64,000 nt of DNA. Source: Desulfovibrio sp. Huiquan2017 (GTDB taxonomy: Bacteria > Desulfobacterota > Desulfovibrionia > Desulfovibrionales > Desulfovibrionaceae). Below, one piece after another: positions 53,315 through 64,000 of this stretch. How positions within the stretch are numbered: the stretch's first letter is position 1; each line of letters opens with the position of its first letter. The stretch is from assembly GCF_017351175.1 (NCBI RefSeq), contig NZ_JAFMPN010000006.1, positions 62,001-126,000 of the forward strand. The letters run 5' to 3'. Position numbers and translations under genes: made by a program. The notes under the pieces were generated by a model. The model was not told the origin of the DNA, searched no databases, and saw only the letters and a list, made by a program, of their open reading frames with translations.

Positions 53315-54550
53315 TCAGCCGTCCAGTCCGGCCACGTAGTCCATGATGGCCTGGGCCGAACGCTTGGAACGGCTCACGGCCTCGGCCACGGTTTTGGCCC
53401 CGGTGACCACGTCGCCCGAGGCGAACACGCCATCACGGGTGGTCCGGCCGTCCTCGTCGGTGATAATCAGACCCGTCTTGCCCACTTCCAGGCCGACCAG
53501 GTTGGAGCGCGGGGCCTGGCTGACCGCGATGAAAGTCGAGTCGGCCTTGAACAAAAACTCCGAGCCCTCCACGGGCTCCACCCGCGACCGGCCGTCTTCG
53601 CCTTCCACGACCCGTGTGTCCACACAGATCACGCCTGCATCAACCAACTCCTCGGGGGAGGTGTAAAAGCGGAAACGGACGCCATCCACCTTGGCGTACT
53701 CGTACTCGTACTTGGTGGCGGTCATGTCCGCCTCGCCCCGGCGGTAGAGCACGGTGACCTCGTTGGCGCCCTTGCGCAGGGCGGTCCGGGCCACATCCAT
53801 GGCCACGTTGCCCGCACCGATGACCGCGACCCGGGAACCCAGGGTGTAGACGCCGGGATTCTGGAGATAATGGATGGCGTAGTGCACGTTGCCCAGGGTC
53901 TCGCCCTTGAGGCGCAACGGCTTGGGATTCCAGACCCCGGTGCCGATGAAGACCGCTTTGTAGTCGTCCCGGAACAGGTCGTCGAGGCCGATGACCGGCC
54001 CGATGAGCGTGTTGGGCCGGATCTTCACCCCCAGGCCCAGGAGCTTCTCCTTGAGCTTTTCGAGGATGTCCTTGGGCAGACGGAAATCCGGGATGCCGTA
54101 TTGGAGCACTCCGCCGATCCTCTCCTTGGATTCGAACAGGGTCACGTCGAATCCCTGCCGGGCCAGGATAATGGCCACGGTGATCCCGGCCGGGCCGGAC
54201 CCGACGACGGCAATGCGCTTGGCGTTGTTGCCGTTTTCCGGCCGCTCGGGCTGGAACTGCTCCAGATAATAGCGGGAGATGTATTGCTCGATGCTGCTGA
54301 CCTGAACCGGCGCACCCTTTCTGCCCAAGATACAATGTCCTTCGCAGAACCGCTCGTGCGGACAGATCAGCGAACAGATCGAGGTCAAGGGGTTGTTGTC
54401 GAACAACAACGCGCCCGCCTTGCGCATGTCGCCCTCAAGCAGGGCCTCGACCATGCGGTTGGCCGGAGTCGATACGGGACAGCCCTTGCTGCACTGCGGC
54501 TTGCGGCATTGCAGGCAGCGCGCCGCCTCTTCTATGATGTGTTTACCCAT
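53315..54550 (-). CDS. GltD-like NAD(P)H-dependent oxidoreductase (glutamate synthase small-subunit family)
   Basis: 411 residues. N-terminal Fe-S cysteines (CLQCRKPQCSKGCPV and CSLICPHERFCEGHC), FAD-binding GSGPAGITVAIILA (about residue 118), and NADP-binding GAGNVAMDVARTAL (about residue 255). C-terminal GVFASGDVVTGAKTVAEAVS closes the FAD site. No large glutamate synthase subunit is adjacent, so it may act as a sulfide dehydrogenase/NfnB-like electron-transfer subunit or with an unlinked partner. AAGGAAAGGG supports ATG 54550. A single gene, divergent from the TiaS-like gene. Confidence 0.87.
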   Translation of the reverse strand: MGKHIIEEAARCLQCRKPQCSKGCPVSTPANRMVEALLEGDMRKAGALLFDNNPLTSICSLICPHERFCEGHCILGRKGAPVQVSSIEQYISRYYLEQFQPERPENGNNAKRIAVVGSGPAGITVAIILARQGFDVTLFESKERIGGVLQYGIPDFRLPKDILEKLKEKLLGLGVKIRPNTLIGPVIGLDDLFRDDYKAVFIGTGVWNPKPLRLKGETLGNVHYAIHYLQNPGVYTLGSRVAVIGAGNVAMDVARTALRKGANEVTVLYRRGEADMTATKYEYEYAKVDGVRFRFYTSPEELVDAGVICVDTRVVEGEDGRSRVEPVEGSEFLFKADSTFIAVSQAPRSNLVGLEVGKTGLIITDEDGRTTRDGVFASGDVVTGAKTVAEAVSRSKRSAQAIMDYVAGLDG

Positions 54551-55001
54551 TCCCTTTCCTTCTGGATTGTCGGTGTGACCCGGCGGACCGGACAGACAGA
54601 TGGTCCTACAGCAAGTCCCGGCCGTGTGCAATTCCTGGATGCCCGCCACAACGCGGGGGGAATTTCCCCCGGCAAACGCCCCGAAGCAAGGCGCATGGCC
54701 ATGACCGACAAAATCCTTCGGAAGGATGGGGCCGTTTCGGCCCAATGGACAGCACCTGCGTCGATTCACCAACACGTTGCAATAAGTGGAATATTTTCAA
54801 ACAGACAGGACCGAAGCGCCCGTTCTGGATACGACAACGCGCTCATGCGATACGTCGATGCGAACAACATGTTTAATAGAACAGGATAATTGACATGCCA
54901 ATGGGAGCGCAATAATAGATTCCCCCTGCCCGGAATGCCGTGCAAATTCCCTGTCCGCAAGGCTCGGGCCCCCGCCCTGGCCCGATAATCACGAGGCTGC
55001 C
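54551..55001. other. Intergenic with possible sigma-70 promoter
   Basis: 451 bases between divergent genes. TTGACA at 54890-54895 is followed by AATAAT (54911-54916, 15-base spacing) or TAATAG (17-base spacing), facing the TiaS-like gene. No protein-like frame is seen. Confidence 0.45.
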
Positions 55002-55736
55002 ATGCACTATTATCTCTGCATCGACGATACCGACAACCTGGAGACCAAGGGCACCGGCTGGCTGGCCGAACAGGCCTGCAACGAGATGAAGGACCTGGGG
55101 CTGGGTTCGTTCTCGGCCATCAGCCGCCACCAGCTCTTCGTCCACGAAGACGTGCCCTACACTTCGCACAACAGTTCCCTGTGCGTGGAGGTGGGAGATT
55201 GCGGCGCCCCCGAACCGATCCTCCGCCACATGCGGACGTTTCTCGAACGCAACGCCGCGCCCGGCTCCGATCCCGGTTTGTGTCTGGTTCCCGAGACCCT
55301 GTCCGGCGAGGCCCGGAAACGGCTCATCCGCTTCGGCAACGATGCCAAGCGCACGGTGCTGAACAAGGGGCTGGCCTACGGACTGGCGGGGGAACTGGGC
55401 GTGCACCTGTCCGAACACGGCGGCACGGGCGACGGAGTGATCGGCGCCCTGGCGGGCGCGGGACTGCGCATGGGCGGCGAAGATGGCCGCTATCGGGGCT
55501 GGCACCACCTGGGCCCCGAAGGATCGGCCCTGCCCGCCGGGGAGATCGCCCGACTGTGCGGCGCCCACCACATCCAGGACCAGGCGGGCACCGAAGTGGC
55601 CGCCGACACCCCTGTCCTGCTCCAGGAACGCATCAAGCTTATCCGCCGTCACGGCCTGGCCGTGCTCCTGGCCCGACCCGACAAACCGGGCGGAACCCTG
55701 CGTTTGCTGCACAAGAGCGAACTGAAGGCATATTGA
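55002..55736 (+). CDS. TiaS-like DDTD-motif protein
   Basis: 244 residues. The start YLCIDDTDNLETKGTGWLAE has the DDTD…GTG motif of the archaeal tRNA-Ile2 agmatinylcytidine synthase (TiaS/COG1571) nucleotide-binding region. FSAISRHQLFVHEDVPYTSHN follows, and GGTGDGVIGALAGAGLRMGG is a second glycine-rich site. The zinc-ribbon and OB domains of full TiaS (about 400 residues) are missing. Bacteria use TilS, so another ATP- or nucleotide-dependent role is likely. It is the last gene before the CRISPR array. Confidence 0.7.
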   Translation: MHYYLCIDDTDNLETKGTGWLAEQACNEMKDLGLGSFSAISRHQLFVHEDVPYTSHNSSLCVEVGDCGAPEPILRHMRTFLERNAAPGSDPGLCLVPETLSGEARKRLIRFGNDAKRTVLNKGLAYGLAGELGVHLSEHGGTGDGVIGALAGAGLRMGGEDGRYRGWHHLGPEGSALPAGEIARLCGAHHIQDQAGTEVAADTPVLLQERIKLIRRHGLAVLLARPDKPGGTLRLLHKSELKAY

Positions 55737-55769
55737 TCCCACGGCCCGCCCGGCCCTGAAACAACGAGA

Positions 55770-55786
55770 GCCGGGGACACCCCGGC
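55770..55786. terminator. Hairpin at the trailer end of the CRISPR array
   Basis: GCCGGGG-ACA-CCCCGGC between the TiaS-like gene and the first degenerate repeat. In the minus direction it is followed by a T-containing run (TCGTTGTTTC), so it may stop pre-crRNA transcription and also end the TiaS-like transcript. Confidence 0.55.
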
Positions 55787-58387
55787 CCTCCTCCGCCCGA
55801 TAGCCCCATCCACGCCCCCGGGTGGGGGGCGACTAATCGAGATTACGCGGATCGGTTTGCTCACGTAGTTTCAATCCACGCCCCGGGTGGGGAGCGACCA
55901 GGCTACGCTCGGGCATGCCCGCTTGATGTACTTGTTTCAATCCACGCCCCCGGGTGGGGGGCGACCGGCAAACTGGACGGAGACGCCCTACGTGTTTGAC
56001 GTTTCAATCCACGCCCCCGGGTGGGGGGCGACACCGACTCACGAAAGATAGGGATGTATTCGTGCTGTTTCAATCCACGCCCCCGGGTGGGGGGCGACCT
56101 GGACTCCGGCCCTGCAACTGCTGCCCGCCCCTGTTTCAATCCACGCCCCCGGGTGGGGGGCGACCTTGATCAAAATACGATATATCCTTGCGGGCATCGT
56201 TTCAATCCACGCCCCCGGGTGGGGGGCGACATGACGAGTTCAACGAGCGGTTTGTGACCGAGGAGTTTCAATCCACGCCCCCGGGTGGGGGGCGACGCGG
56301 TCATGCAGGTTGCCAACTTACCGCTGGAGTAGTTTCAATCCACGCCCCCGGGTGGGGGGCGACCGCATTTGGCCTGGGCAAGACGCTCATGCAGTTGGTT
56401 TCAATCCACGCCCCCGGGTGGGGGGCGACTCGAACTGCTTGTTGAAGGTCGCCTTCAGGTTGGTGTTTCAATCCACGCCCCCGGGTGGGGGGCGACTACC
56501 AGGTCTCCAACGTCTGGGGCGAGTGGGGCGTTTCAATCCACGCCCCCGGGTGGGGGGCGACTAGCCAAAGCACGCACACCCCCCCGGCCGGGTGCGTTTC
56601 AATCCACGCCCCCGGGTGGGGGGCGACACCAATCCATGATAGCAACCTGGACGTCTACCAGGTTTCAATCCACGCCCCCGGGTGGGGGGCGACATGGCAA
56701 AGGAAAAAACGGTTCACCTGAGTGTCCGTTTCAATCCACGCCCCCGGGTGGGGGGCGACGTTGTATGTATGACCTTGGGAGATCAAGTAGTTGTTTCAAT
56801 CCACGCCCCCGGGTGGGGGGCGACGATCTGGGTCAGGGTGATGACGACAGCGCAACCGTTTCAATCCACGCCCCCGGGTGGGGGGCGACCATGGGCGACG
56901 ATCGTATGCGGGTCATGTTCCAGTTTCAATCCACGCCCCCGGGTGGGGGGCGACAATTCCCGCTCCGGTCTTTGTTGCCCGAGCTACGGTTTCAATCCAC
57001 GCCCCCGGGTGGGGGGCGACTTTAGACCTGGACCCCCTCCCCTCCTTTCGATCCAGTTTCAATCCACGCCCCCGGGTGGGGGGCGACGCGCTGACCGGCG
57101 GGGCCTCCCATCCGGTTGCCCGGTTTCAATCCACGCCCCCGGGTGGGGGGCGACGACATCCGGCTCGTCGCCCGGGGGCGCATCAGCCAGTTTCAATCCA
57201 CGCCCCCGGGTGGGGGGCGACACAGCCGATCTAGCGGTATGAACGTCGACTACTGGTTTCAATCCACGCCCCCGGGTGGGGGGCGACGGCTTGCCGCCGA
57301 CATCTCCCAGGCCGTTGACGAGTTTCAATCCACGCCCCCGGGTGGGGGGCGACTAGGAGCTGCCATCGGGTACAGCCTATTTTGCAGGTTTCAATCCACG
57401 CCCCCGGGTGGGGGGCGACCTGATTATCCAGCATCTGACCAACCGGCCATCCCGCGTTTCAATCCACGCCCCCGGGTGGGGGGCGACCGCCGAGCTCGCA
57501 GGAGGCGACCCCCTCAAGCGGGTTTCAATCCACGCCCCCGGGTGGGGGGCGACAAGCGGTTCCGGGCGGCCTGTATGCGGGGCGGGATGTTTCAATCCAC
57601 GCCCCCGGGTGGGGGGCGACGCGGGTGAGCGCGGACAGCGAGACCTTGCAGGTCCAGTTTCAATCCACGCCCCCGGGTGGGGGGCGACCATTAGACGGGC
57701 AGCACATATACTCAATGCTCGAGTTTCAATCCACGCCCCCGGGTGGGGGGCGACCAGTGGGGGGACCTCGCTATGCAGCGACCGGGCCCGTTTCAATCCA
57801 CGCCCCCGGGTGGGGGGCGACGTTGCCGAGGCCGAAAGCGTGCTTTGCCTGGGACAGTTTCAATCCACGCCCCCGGGTGGGGGGCGACATCCCGCCGAAC
57901 AATAACATATCCATCATACCCGGTTTCAATCCACGCCCCCGGGTGGGGGGCGACAATTTGCCTAATATGCGGCGGCCCCATGATTAAGGTTTCAATCCAC
58001 GCCCCCGGGTGGGGGGCGACCCGGTGGGAGACTCGGATACAGCCTCTGGTGCAGGTTTCAATCCACGCCCCCGGGTGGGGGGCGACGGACGCATACATCG
58101 CCGCCGTGTTGCCGGAGTCCGTTTCAATCCACGCCCCCGGGTGGGGGGCGACCCGTCCATCTTCGACACGTCCGAAGAGATTCTGGCGTTTCAATCCACG
58201 CCCCCGGGTGGGGGGCGACGGACGGCGTTTCCCGCATCATTCTTCGGCACCTTGTTTCAATCCACGCCCCCGGGTGGGGGGCGACCATGGAGTTCTCAAC
58301 CTGGATCGCAGCCTCTTCCCCGTTTCAATCCACGCCCCCGGGTGGGGGGCGACACCTCAATATCGGTGCGGATGCCCAGAGTGCGGA

Positions 58388-58717
58388 GTTTCACTCCACG
58401 CCCCCGGGTGGGGGGCGAGCGTGATAAAGCATTTGCGGGCAGGGTATGAGGCCGTTTCATTCCACGCCCCCGGGTGGGGGGCGAGCGTGATAAAGCATTT
58501 GCGGGCAGGGTATGAGGCCGTTTCATTCCACGCCCCCGGGTGGGGGGCGAGCGTGATAAAGCATTTGCGGGCAGGGTATGAGGCCGTTTCATTCCACGCC
58601 CCCGGGTGGGGGGCGAGCGTGATAAAGCATTTGCGGGCATGGTATGAGGCCGTTTCAATCCACGCCCCCGGGTGGGGGGCGACCGTGATAAAGCATTTGC
58701 GGGCATGGTATGAGGCC
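58388..58717. repeat. CRISPR block: one spacer present five times with variant repeats
   Basis: Five consecutive spacers (from 58420) are near-identical, containing GATAAAGCATTTGCGGGCA; three read AGGGTATGAG and two read TGGTATGAG next. Four flanking repeats carry TCACTCC or TCATTCC instead of TCAATCC and end GCGAG rather than GCGAC. Tandem duplication of a 66-base unit explains this. Confidence 0.92.
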
Positions 58718-59151
58718 GTTTCAATCCACGCCCCCGGGTGGGGGGCGACAGCAGATGAGTCTGGAGGCTAGGTTGGACCTGCTTGTTTCAATCCACGCCC
58801 CCGGGTGGGGGGCGACTAATCTTCCCCTTGCAGGGACTCCGCTCTCTTGAGTTTCAATCCACGCCCCCGGGTGGGGGGCGACTTTGGTGGAGGAGAGCAG
58901 ACGACGGGAGATGGCCTCGTTTCAATCCACGCCCCCGGGTGGGGGGCGACACCCAGACCCGGAAAGCCGGATTGCCATAAACATGGTTTCAATCCACGCC
59001 CCCGGGTGGGGGGCGACGCCCCAGCTCGCGTGCAAGTTCAAGGCGGAGCCGGTTTCAATCCACGCCCCCGGGTGGGGGGCGACATCACTTATCGCGGCAG
59101 TGAGGACGGCCCGAAAGAGGTTTCAATCCACGCCCCCGGGTGGGGGGCGAC

Positions 59152-59391
59152 GCGGCCGGACGCGGAACTGGCCGCGCTCATCGCCGCGTTTCAAACCACG
59201 CCCCCGGGTGGGGGGCGACGCTAGTCTGTTGGACCGTTGACAAACAGGACGAGGGGTTTCAATCCACGCCCCCGGGTGGGGGGCGACGCGGCCGGACGCG
59301 GAACGGGCCGCGCTCATCGCCGCGTTTCAATCCACGCCCCCGGGTGGGGGGCGACGCTAGTCTTTTGGACCGTTGACAAACAGGACGAGGG
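59152..59391. repeat. CRISPR block: two-spacer unit duplicated in tandem
   Basis: Spacers starting GCGGCCGGACGCGGAAC and GCTAGTCT(G/T)TTGGACCG alternate twice, each pair differing by one base. The repeat at 59188 has TCAAACC. The first spacer occurs again at 63672-63706, lacking only its first G. Confidence 0.92.
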
Positions 59392-61685
59392 GTTTCAATC
59401 CACGCCCCCGGGTGGGGGGCGACCTGGAAGACTGCCTCGCCGCCCTTGATCCCGAGGGTTTCAATCCACGCCCCCGGGTGGGGGGCGACCCTCGCACCGA
59501 TCGGGACTTCGCCAAGCTGGATCAGTTTCAATCCACGCCCCCGGGTGGGGGGCGACGGCGGCGGACAGATGCAGAAGCTCGGCGACCTCCTGTTTCAATC
59601 CACGCCCCCGGGTGGGGGGCGACTTGGTGGTGGAGGTGTCCGTGAAAATGCCCGAGTCGGGTTTCAATCCACGCCCCCGGGTGGGGGGCGACATTCCGGG
59701 GCGATGGGCCACTCCACCGATTCCGGGTTTCAATCCACGCCCCCGGGTGGGGGGCGACTGGCCCGGATGCAGGAGCGGAACGAGGCTTGGGAGGTTTCAA
59801 TCCACGCCCCCGGGTGGGGGGCGACTTGGAAATAGCTGCCCATGACCTTGCGCAATGTCCGTTTCAATCCACGCCCCCGGGTGGGGGGCGACACGGCCAG
59901 AGCCGTGTACGTCTGGACACGATCCGGTTTCAATCCACGCCCCCGGGTGGGGGGCGACGGATTGCCACCGGGAGAAACCCCGACGCGGCCGTGTTTCAAT
60001 CCACGCCCCCGGGTGGGGGGCGACCGCTGCACCATGCCGAGGTGCGGGCGTTTCTAACGGTTTCAATCCACGCCCCCGGGTGGGGGGCGACATCCGGCCT
60101 TGACGGGGTGTCTGTGACATAATACGTTTCAATCCACGCCCCCGGGTGGGGGGCGACGGGCCGAAGACACGGCTTCCTGCATGACGGGATTGTTTCAATC
60201 CACGCCCCCGGGTGGGGGGCGACTACCCGAGGTGCGCCCGCGCGTGCTGATCATGGAGTTTCAATCCACGCCCCCGGGTGGGGGGCGACTCAAGCACGCC
60301 CTGGTCGGTGCGGCCCTGGTCAAGTTTCAATCCACGCCCCCGGGTGGGGGGCGACCGACCCGCAGGCCGTTACCAACCTCGCAGCACTCGTTTCAATCCA
60401 CGCCCCCGGGTGGGGGGCGACTTCTCCTTGCCTACCGTCAATACCGCTAAAAAAGTTTCAATCCACGCCCCCGGGTGGGGGGCGACACGGCCACCTCGCG
60501 CACCCAGTCCGACATGCGCCGTTTCAATCCACGCCCCCGGGTGGGGGGCGACCTGGGGGCCGCCCGGACGCCGCCTGTCCGGGAGGGGTTTCAATCCACG
60601 CCCCCGGGTGGGGGGCGACTGACCGGGATTTTAACGGTGTTCGGGCCATACTTGTTTCAATCCACGCCCCCGGGTGGGGGGCGACCGTATAACTCCCATT
60701 AGTTTGGGTAATATTGCCGGTTTCAATCCACGCCCCCGGGTGGGGGGCGACATCCCACCATGCAAGTCCTGGATAACATACTGGCAGTTTCAATCCACGC
60801 CCCCGGGTGGGGGGCGACCGCGGCCATGCAATAGCCAGGGGGGGTATCAATGGTTTCAATCCACGCCCCCGGGTGGGGGGCGACGTTGATAAGTGGGGAT
60901 TATACGAAATATCTGCATAGTTTCAATCCACGCCCCCGGGTGGGGGGCGACGTCACGGCATACGGCAACCACGGGCGTACGAACCAGTTTCAATCCACGC
61001 CCCCGGGTGGGGGGCGACCGGCCTTGAAGGTGTCGCTAGGTGGTGGAAGCTGCTTGTTTCAATCCACGCCCCCGGGTGGGGGGCGACGATCAAGATCATG
61101 CGCTTGGAAAAGCAAGTATCCGTTTCAATCCACGCCCCCGGGTGGGGGGCGACATGTTCCTGGACATGTGTTCGGCTACGTCCTGGGGTTTCAATCCACG
61201 CCCCCGGGTGGGGGGCGACAAGCCGCTGGTCGGCGGCCGGACGCGCCGTCCGAAGTTTCAATCCACGCCCCCGGGTGGGGGGCGACCATTCGGCAATTCT
61301 ACGTATTGCATCACATAAAAGTTTCAATCCACGCCCCCGGGTGGGGGGCGACGGACGCGCTCTGCCTGATGTTGAACACAAGTCCGGTTTCAATCCACGC
61401 CCCCGGGTGGGGGGCGACAATCACACAAAAAGGAGGATACCTATGGCAGAGGTTTCAATCCACGCCCCCGGGTGGGGGGCGACCATTCTCGCAGGGCCAC
61501 CAATCCACACCCGCCCGTTTCAATCCACGCCCCCGGGTGGGGGGCGACCAAGAGCGACCACCACAAAGCGCAAGGCTACGCCTGTTTCAATCCACGCCCC
61601 CGGGTGGGGGGCGACGTATGCGGGTCATGTTCCGGAAAACCCCATGGCTGTTTCAATCCACGCCCCCGGGTGGGGGGCGACGTCA

Positions 61686-61850
<165 letters not shown>

Positions 61851-62447
61851 TCAATCCACGCCCCCGGGTGGGGGGCGACTTATTGGTGAAAATGAGTTAT
61901 CCTTGCCCACAATAGTTTCAATCCACGCCCCCGGGTGGGGGGCGACTGAGGCGTTTAAGGCGACCAACCGCCGAAGTGCTGGTTTCAATCCACGCCCCCG
62001 GGTGGGGGGCGACGTGGAATCGTCGGCATTGACAAATGGCAATTTGATGTTTCAATCCACGCCCCCGGGTGGGGGGCGACCCGCTGGAACCCGACCAACT
62101 TTTACGCGCACCGATAGTTTCAATCCACGCCCCCGGGTGGGGGGCGACATCGAGTAACCCGCAACTGCGGCCAACTCGATTGGTTTCAATCCACGCCCCC
62201 GGGTGGGGGGCGACGCGTCTTGTACCATTGCTCCACAGCCAAATCCGAAGTTTCAATCCACGCCCCCGGGTGGGGGGCGACTCTGTTTGGTGAGGGGGTT
62301 CCGGTAAGAGACTCGGTTTCAATCCACGCCCCCGGGTGGGGGGCGACCGTCCTCAATGCCTACGACTGCGCGGGCTTCAAGGTTTCAATCCACGCCCCCG
62401 GGTGGGGGGCGACATGCCCGATCCTTGAGCTGGTTCCGGTTGAGGGG

Positions 62448-63337
62448 GTTTCAATCCACGCCCCCGGGTGGGGGGCGACTGTCCATGATGCCCGAGTCCT
62501 ACGGCGGCGGCTGGTTTCAATCCACGCCCCCGGGTGGGGGGCGACTCTCCATCCACTTGTCCGCGCCCTTGATGGCCTTGTTTCAATCCACGCCCCCGGG
62601 TGGGGGGCGACTGTCCATGATGCCCGAGTCCTACGGCGGCGGCTGGTTTCAATCCACGCCCCCGGGTGGGGGGCGACTCTCCATCCACTTGTCCGCGCCC
62701 TTGATGGCCTTGTTTCAATCCACGCCCCCGGGTGGGGGGCGACTGTCCATGATGCCCGAGTCCTACGGCGGCGGCTGGTTTCAATCCACGCCCCCGGGTG
62801 GGGGGCGACTCTCCATCCACTTGTCCGCGCCCTTGATGGCCTTGTTTCAATCCACGCCCCCGGGTGGGGGGCGACTGTCCATGATGCCCGAGTCCTACGG
62901 CGGCGGCTGGTTTCAATCCACGCCCCCGGGTGGGGGGCGACTCTCCATCCACTTGTCCGCGCCCTTGATGGCCTTGTTTCAATCCACGCCCCCGGGTGGG
63001 GGGCGACTGTCCATGATGCCCGAGTCCTACGGCGGCGGCTGGTTTCAATCCACGCCCCCGGGTGGGGGGCGACTCTCCATCCACTTGTCCGCGCCCTTGA
63101 TGGCCTTGTTTCAATCCACGCCCCCGGGTGGGGGGCGACTGTCCATGATGCCCGAGTCCTACGGCGGCGGCTGGTTTCAATCCACGCCCCCGGGTGGGGG
63201 GCGACTCTCCATCCACTTGTCCGCGCCCTTGATGGCCTTGTTTCAATCCACGCCCCCGGGTGGGGGGCGACTGTCCATGATGCCCGAGTCCTACGGCGGC
63301 GGCTGGTTTCAATCCACGCCCCCGGGTGGGGGGCGAC
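62448..63337. repeat. CRISPR block: alternating two-spacer amplification (ABABABABABABA)
   Basis: Spacer A (TGTCCATGATGCCCGAGTCC…) occurs seven times and spacer B (TCTCCATCCACTTGTCCGCG…) six times in strict alternation, with unchanged repeats. Unit length is 132 bases. The copies look identical by eye. Confidence 0.95.
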
Positions 63338-63738
63338 AGGACTACCGCGCCCTCAAGGCGCTGCCCGAGGCGGTTTCAATCCACGCCCCCGGGTGGGGGG
63401 CGACGACGTGAACAAGGGCTGGATGCAGTTCATGCGCGAGTTTCAATCCACGCCCCCGGGTGGGGGGCGACTACGATGGCAACGTGTTGACAGCGTACTG
63501 ATTATAGTTTCAATCCACGCCCCCGGGTGGGGGGCGACTTGGGCGCGTCCTCCCGGGTTTGGAGCGAATAGTTGTTTCAATCCACGCCCCCGGGTGGGGG
63601 GCGACAGACTGCACAATGTCGGCAAACGTGCGCCAGGGGGTTTCAATCCACGCCCCCGGGTGGGGGGCGACCGGCCGGACGCGGAACTGGCCGCGCTCAT
63701 CGCCGCGTTTCAATCCCCGCCCCCGGGTGGGGGGCGAC

Positions 63739-63969
63739 TCTCGTGATAGCCGCCGCAATCGGGACAGCGAACGTTTCAATCCACGCCCCCGGGGGGGGGG
63801 CGACTCGCGTGATAGCCGCCGCAATCGGGACAGCGAACGTTTCAATCCACGCCCCCGGGTGGGGGGCGACCGCTAAGCGCCGGGAGCATCTCAAACATTT
63901 CATGTTTCAATCCACGCCCCCGGGTGGGGGGCGACTCTCGTGATAGCCGCCGCAATCGGGACAGCGAAC
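63739..63969. repeat. CRISPR block: near-identical spacer three times at the right end
   Basis: TC(T/G)CGTGATAGCCGCCGCA… spacers at about 63739, 63805 and 63936, interrupted by one unrelated spacer. Repeats here are also mutated: CCCCGCC at 63707 and a GGGTGG-to-GGGGGG change at 63773. Confidence 0.9.
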
Positions 63970-64000
63970 GTTTCAATCCACGCCCCCGGGTGGGGGGCGA

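Overview
The window looks like chromosomal DNA of a GC-rich, anaerobic, Gram-negative bacterium. My best guess is a sulfate reducer of the Desulfovibrionaceae (Desulfovibrio/Pseudodesulfovibrio type). That is inferred from three NtrC-type two-component systems, a tetraheme cytochrome c, clusters of universal stress proteins with a TauE/SafE exporter and a PEP-synthase-like protein, DUF169 and GltD-like proteins, and a type I-C CRISPR repeat. No rRNA, tRNA or insertion sequence was seen.

Layout. 1-5.7 kb (+): an amino-acid catabolic operon with two PLP lyase-like enzymes, a YgeY-type M20 hydrolase and a D-aminoacylase. 6.0-8.0 kb (-): a KefB/C-type cation:proton antiporter. 8.3-12.0 kb: a FadR-type GntR regulator divergent from a GntP permease and an enolase-superfamily dehydratase, which together look like sugar-acid uptake and breakdown. 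12.1-26.5 kb: a large, mostly minus-strand periplasmic/membrane cluster. It holds two arylsulfotransferase-family proteins, two small helix-hairpin-helix proteins, an outer-membrane protein, a solute-sensing histidine kinase with its sigma-54 activator, a DUF1573 protein, a tetraheme cytochrome, two tiny membrane proteins, a YeiH-like transporter and a 968-residue duplicated periplasmic protein of unknown function. This is the most likely undescribed functional system.

26.9-29.2 kb: trmO, an alpha/beta hydrolase and a DUF169 gene. Two matching TATGCTT-type palindromes lie in front of trmO and the DUF169 gene. 29.6-36.5 kb (-): a seven-gene operon (Usp, TauE/SafE, TIGR02186-like, PEP-synthase-like, CheY-like receiver, Usp, Usp). 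It is preceded by a canonical -24/-12 sigma-54 promoter and three TTTCA-N3-TGAAA palindromes that look like activator sites. The adjacent NtrC regulator and kinase (37.0-39.8 kb) are the likely controllers. 40.1-45.1 kb (+): a second sigma-54-type unit with an Fe-alcohol dehydrogenase, a PAS kinase, an NtrC regulator and a DUF599 protein.

45.1-50.6 kb (-): a broken universal stress gene, a glycerophosphodiester phosphodiesterase and a complete polyamine-type ABC transporter. 50.8-55.7 kb: GFA protein, AbgA-like amidohydrolase, a free-standing His-rich HypB-leader-like protein, a GltD-like oxidoreductase and a TiaS-like protein.

55.8-64.0 kb: one very long type I-C CRISPR array, about 124 repeats by hand count, which runs off the right edge. 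Repeat orientation and the degenerate repeats at the left end place the leader and cas genes beyond 64,000. The array holds several amplified spacer blocks, including an alternating ABABABABABABA block, and two spacers that overlap in sequence.
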